NCBI GenBank assembly: GCA_017522515.1
Contig: JAFWZH010000318.1
Span: 1-15,839, forward strand
Direction: 5' to 3'
From: Clostridia bacterium
GTDB lineage: Bacteria; Bacillota_A; Clostridia; UBA1212; UBA1255
DNA: 15,839 bases
The notes below the pieces were generated by a model, which was not told where the DNA came from, did not search any database, and was given only the letters and a program-made list of their open reading frames with translations. The translations under genes were made by a program, and so were the position numbers. Shown piece by piece: positions 13,675-15,839 of this stretch (position 1 is its first letter; each line of letters opens with the position of its first letter).

Positions 13675-13758
13675 TTATAAACCCGCGTCCTTCAAGGCAT
13701 ATTCCTCTTCCTTCTGTTCGGGAGTCTTGTATTGCAGCTTCTTGTGTGGGCGTTTGTA
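13675..13758 (-). pseudogene. C-terminal remnant of an IS3-type transposase
   Basis: On the minus strand 27 codons plus a TAA read YKRPHKKLQYKTPEQ, then a Glu/Lys-rich tail ending DAGL. The K-R-P-H-x-x-L-x-Y-x-T-P pattern is the usual end of IS3/IS150-family orfB integrases. A stop codon in frame (13759-13761) cuts it off just before arsC. No terminal repeats or start are visible. It is a scar of an insertion sequence at the edge of the metal-resistance block. Bases 13532-13674 and 13759-13774 show nothing else I can name. Confidence 0.6.
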
Positions 13759-13774
13759 TCACCGCCTAATCCTC

Positions 13775-14155
13775 TTACAAACGCATGATGTTACTTTCGA
13801 TCTGTCGTATAACGTCAATAAACACCTCATCACGCTGCCCCGTCGGATCGGGCAAGCCCCAATTATCATCAAATGCTCTGCCGATGAAGGGACAGCCGAC
13901 ATCACATCCCATAGAGATAGCTATATCGGGAGTGGGTATTTTATCAATGGTCTTGCTGTACTGTGTAAGCTCCATATCGATGCCATAGAGCTGCTTCATA
14001 AGCCTAACGGCATCTTGGTTGATCTCCGGTTTGGTTTCCGTACCGGCAGAATAGCTTTCAAATACATCGGATGCCAATTTCTTCCCCAACGCTTCTGCGA
14101 TCTGGCTGCGGCAGGAGTTATGGACACAGATAAATGCCACCTTTTTTCTTTTCAT
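13775..14155 (-). CDS. arsC: Arsenate reductase ArsC, thioredoxin-coupled (LMW phosphatase fold)
   Basis: This 126-residue cytoplasmic enzyme reduces arsenate to arsenite using a cascade of thiols. The N-terminal phosphate loop is Cys10-x4-Cys15-Arg16 (CVHNSCRSQIAEA), with the nucleophile at Cys10. The mobile cysteine pair is Cys84 and Cys88 (SMGCDVGCP), matching the resolving cysteines (82 and 89) of the pI258-type family with shorter spacing. WGLPDPTGQ supplies the catalytic Asp103. The length is normal. It is second in an operon: the CDF gene's stop is four bases upstream, and the AGGAG for arsC lies in the last CDF codons, so translation is coupled. The next gene upstream of the pair is thioredoxin-like and may be its electron donor. 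No arsenite pump gene is visible in the window. Confidence 0.9.
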   Translation of the reverse strand: MKRKKVAFICVHNSCRSQIAEALGKKLASDVFESYSAGTETKPEINQDAVRLMKQLYGIDMELTQYSKTIDKIPTPDIAISMGCDVGCPFIGRAFDDNWGLPDPTGQRDEVFIDVIRQIESNIMRL

Positions 14156-14159
14156 ACTA

Positions 14160-15095
14160 TTATTTCTCCTGTGTTTGAGGGATAGGATTAACGTAAACAG
14201 TAATGTGTTTTATTTTCTCAAATTTGTTCTCAAGAGTATCGTGTACCCGTTTTGAAATCTGATGGCTTTGCGTAAGTGTTATTTCGCCGTCTGCACATAT
14301 TTGGATATCCACATAGATTTTGTTGCCGAAGACACGGGATTGAATGGAGTCTACACCCAGCACTCCGTCCTGATGCATGGCACATTCCACCATGTCTTTT
14401 TCCATTTCATCACTGCAGGAGCGATCAACCATCTTTTCAATAGCATCCTTAAAAATGTCATAGGCTGCTTTTATGATAAAAATGCAAATAACCAAGCTTG
14501 CAACAGTATCCATCAGCGGAAAACCCATTCTTGCACCGGCAATACCGATCAGGGCACCGATAGACGACAACGCGTCGCTACGATGATGCCACGCATCTGC
14601 CATTAAAGCACCCGAATCAAGACGAACTGCGTAAAACCTTGTGTACCAATACATCGCTTCTTTTCCAACAATTGAAATAATTGCTGCAACAAGCGCCAAT
14701 ACACCCGGAACAGTGAATTCCTGCGTGTTGCCGGAACTGATTTTCTCGATAGCGGTATGACCGATAAACAAGCCGCTGATTAACAGAATAACTGCCAGTA
14801 CAATTGCGGCAACACATTCAAACCTTTCGTGTCCATATGGATGGTCTTTATCCGATTCTTTTGCCGAAAGCTTCACACCGATGATAACAATAATACTGCT
14901 AAGAACATCAGATGCAGAATGGACAGCATCGCTGATCATCGCACTGGAGTTTGCTAAAATACCTGCAATGATTTTGAAAAGAGACAAAACAGTATTGCCA
15001 ATAATGCTGACGAGGGATACTTTGACAGCAGTTTTTTCGAATTCATTAGAAAAATCAGCTATCCTTACGTTTTCTTGCTTAGTGTTTTTTTTCAT
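14160..15095 (-). CDS. Cation diffusion facilitator (CDF) family divalent-metal exporter
   Basis: This 311-residue membrane protein exchanges cytoplasmic divalent metal for protons. Six helices span about residues 25-215. The metal site should be His59-x3-Asp63 in helix 2 (SDAVHSASD) and His170-x3-Asp174 in helix 5 (ADAWHHRSDA), with the family signature GHERFE at 88-93. A cytoplasmic ferredoxin-like C-terminal domain (about 220-305) carries the usual VFGNKIYVDIQI strand and a His-containing segment. The His-x3-Asp pairs resemble Zn/Co/Ni/Fe-type CDFs more than the Mn type. Selectivity cannot be read from sequence, but a NiCo riboswitch in its leader points to Co, Ni or Fe. GGAGGT precedes the ATG at 15095. 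It forms an operon with arsC. Confidence 0.93.
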   Translation of the reverse strand: MKKNTKQENVRIADFSNEFEKTAVKVSLVSIIGNTVLSLFKIIAGILANSSAMISDAVHSASDVLSSIIVIIGVKLSAKESDKDHPYGHERFECVAAIVLAVILLISGLFIGHTAIEKISSGNTQEFTVPGVLALVAAIISIVGKEAMYWYTRFYAVRLDSGALMADAWHHRSDALSSIGALIGIAGARMGFPLMDTVASLVICIFIIKAAYDIFKDAIEKMVDRSCSDEMEKDMVECAMHQDGVLGVDSIQSRVFGNKIYVDIQICADGEITLTQSHQISKRVHDTLENKFEKIKHITVYVNPIPQTQEK

Positions 15096-15149
15096 GAAAT
15101 ATACCTCCGAGAGAATATGATATTACTCTATGCTTCTTTTCTCCCGTGT

Positions 15150-15196
15150 ATAAAGAAACCACGGGAGCAGTCGTCGTAACGTGCTGTCCCGTGGTT
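15150..15196 (-). terminator. Riboswitch-controlled terminator in the CDF-arsC leader
   Basis: On the minus strand AACCACGGGA (15196-15187) pairs perfectly with TCCCGTGGTT (15166-15157), followed by TTTCTTT. The 5' arm overlaps the GGGACAG core and a P4 strand of the upstream aptamer. Ligand-bound aptamer and terminator therefore cannot form together, which predicts expression turned on by metal. Confidence 0.75.
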
Positions 15197-15262
15197 AAAA
15201 AATCCACTGTTACATAAGTAACCCGGCTCCAGGCAAAAAGCTCCGGCCTGATCAGTTTGTAC
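15176..15262 (-). ncRNA. NiCo (czcD) riboswitch aptamer
   Basis: The leader on the minus strand has the conserved segments of the NiCo class in order. CTGATCAGG is followed by hairpin P2 (15229-15246), AGCCGGG (15222-15228), hairpin P3 (15209-15222), AACAG (15207-15211), a short P4 (GTGG/CCAC, 15191-15207) and GGGACAG (15184-15190). This matches the known four-way-junction RNA found upstream of CDF exporters. The closing P1 stem is poor here: CTG/CAG plus a bulged GTAC/GTTAC. The class was described as sensing cobalt and nickel and was later also linked to iron(II). Confidence 0.78.
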
Positions 15263-15293
15263 TGTAGCGAAATGCAGTGCAAAGAGTTATTGT

Positions 15294-15322
15294 ATTGTAA
15301 TTGTTTTATAAAGCCTTGTCAA
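15294..15322 (-). promoter_or_regulatory. Near-consensus promoter of the CDF-arsC operon
   Basis: On the minus strand TTGACA (15317-15322), a 17-base spacer and TACAAT (15294-15299) place the start near 15287. The riboswitch follows about 25 bases later. The -35 box is 12 bases past the stop of the thioredoxin-like gene, so the two units are transcribed separately or by readthrough; no terminator lies between them. Confidence 0.8.
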
Positions 15323-15333
15323 GCAAAGCTTTC

Positions 15334-15732
15334 TTATTTTTTCAGTAATTTTTCTACGTCAGAGGTCTTCAATACCTTTCCAACGGAAACGACTTTTTCA
15401 TTGACAACAATAGCGGGCATACTCATCACACCGTATTCCATAACCTTCTCCATGTCGGTGATGTATTCCACTTCCACAGACAGCCTCAGATTGCGGACAG
15501 CTTCCTTGGCATATTCGTATTGATCGTGGCAGGACTTACAGCCTGCACCTAAAACCTTTATGCAGCAGATGCCATCGACAGGCTTTCCGCAGCAGCAGGA
15601 AGTGGTTTTCTCCGCATTAGGCGTGGAACCACAGCAACAGGTAGTTTCCTCAACCTTGGGTTCGCTACTGCCACAGCAGCAGGCAATAGCTTTCTTTTCT
15701 TCTTTCTTTTTGCCAAAGTTAAACAGTGCCAT
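15334..15732 (-). CDS. Thioredoxin-like protein with three N-terminal CCCG repeats
   Basis: This 132-residue protein has two parts. Residues 1-57 carry three CCCG clusters (Cys18-20, 32-34 and 46-48) at 14-residue spacing and then Cys56-57. The intervals between the clusters are Glu-, Ser- and Thr-rich. Residues about 57-132 are a small thioredoxin fold of the Thioredoxin_3 (MTH895-like) type, with Cys65-Lys-Ser-Cys68 as the redox pair and MSMPAIVV containing the cis-proline (Pro106). Such small thioredoxins are common beside ArsP-type permeases and arsenic genes, where they may reduce ArsC or handle metal thiols (inference). The repeats look like a thiol metal-binding or arsenite-trapping tail. 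No signal peptide is present, so it is cytoplasmic. GGAGGT precedes the ATG. The upstream partial gene also ends with CCCG. Confidence 0.85.
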   Translation of the reverse strand: MALFNFGKKKEEKKAIACCCGSSEPKVEETTCCCGSTPNAEKTTSCCCGKPVDGICCIKVLGAGCKSCHDQYEYAKEAVRNLRLSVEVEYITDMEKVMEYGVMSMPAIVVNEKVVSVGKVLKTSDVEKLLKK

Positions 15733-15756
15733 AATATATTACCTCCGTTTTTTGAA

Positions 15757-15839
15757 TCAACAACAATTGGATGTACCGCAGCAGCAGGAAGATGCTGCCT
15801 TTTTCTCTTTACCCGCAAAGAACCGCTTTAAGTTTTCGG
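15757..15839 (-). CDS. C-terminus of a protein with a CCCG...CC tail (partial, cut by window edge)
   Basis: The last 27 codons of a minus-strand gene read ENLKRFFAGKEKKAASSCCCG and end TSNCC before a TGA. The rest lies beyond 15839. The basic, helix-like segment before the cysteines would fit the cytoplasmic end of a membrane protein. Together with the downstream thioredoxin-like gene 24 bases away and arsC, an ArsP-type permease is the best guess. That is an inference from context only. The cysteine cluster matches those in its neighbour. Confidence 0.5.
   Translation of the reverse strand, partial: ENLKRFFAGKEKKAASSCCCGTSNCC

Noticed and set aside
13670..14185. 171-codon plus-strand frame opposite arsC
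   Set aside because: It is antisense to a convincing ArsC with intact catalytic motifs and has no ribosome binding site.
15558..15818. 86-codon minus-strand frame over the cysteine repeats
   Set aside because: It is the repeat DNA read one frame off, giving low-complexity Ala/Val/Pro/Arg sequence, and it overlaps two better genes.

Overview
The window looks like a low-GC Gram-positive anaerobe of the class Clostridia, perhaps Oscillospirales-like; the rank below class is inference. The signs are AT-rich coding sequence, strong AGGAGG-type ribosome binding sites, sigma-A promoters with 17-base spacers, an oxygen-sensitive pyruvate formate-lyase (PFL) system, a desulfoferrodoxin domain, CCA-encoded tRNA genes and short hairpin terminators. 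There is no rRNA, CRISPR array or intact mobile element.

Region 1 (1-2750) is a run of small plus-strand accessory genes: a helix-turn-helix regulator fused to a complete desulfoferrodoxin, two small conserved proteins of unknown role in an operon, a decayed membrane-protein stretch, and a P-loop kinase-like protein. Region 2 (2750-5330) holds two exported proteins: an SGNH-hydrolase lipoprotein and a surface protein with two starch-binding-like (X25-type) domains. A pnuC remnant with a long hairpin at its break lies between them. Region 3 (5340-7480) has a FAD oxidoreductase with a C-terminal Rieske domain, converging on a six-helix membrane protein of unknown function.

Region 4 (7480-10870, minus strand) is the fermentative core: a PFL operon with the glycyl-radical domain on its own small gene, then pflA, then tRNA-Pro(CGG). 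The large PFL subunit ends in a cysteine-rich tail. Divergent from it is malQ (10918-12363), which with the X25 protein suggests alpha-glucan use. A leaderless DUF11 protein (12394-13248) and tRNA-Ser(GGA), which has a perfect consensus promoter, follow.

Region 5 (13530-15839, minus strand) looks transferred: less AT-rich, and bounded by a transposase C-terminal remnant. It encodes the end of a cysteine-tailed protein, a thioredoxin-like protein with three CCCG repeats, a CDF metal exporter and an ArsC-type arsenate reductase. The exporter and arsC form an operon whose leader carries a recognisable NiCo (czcD) riboswitch with a terminator, under a near-consensus promoter.

The strongest points are the split PFL with its Cys-rich tail, the NiCo riboswitch over a CDF-arsC operon, and the regulator-desulfoferrodoxin fusion. 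CCCG cysteine clusters recur in three otherwise unrelated proteins.
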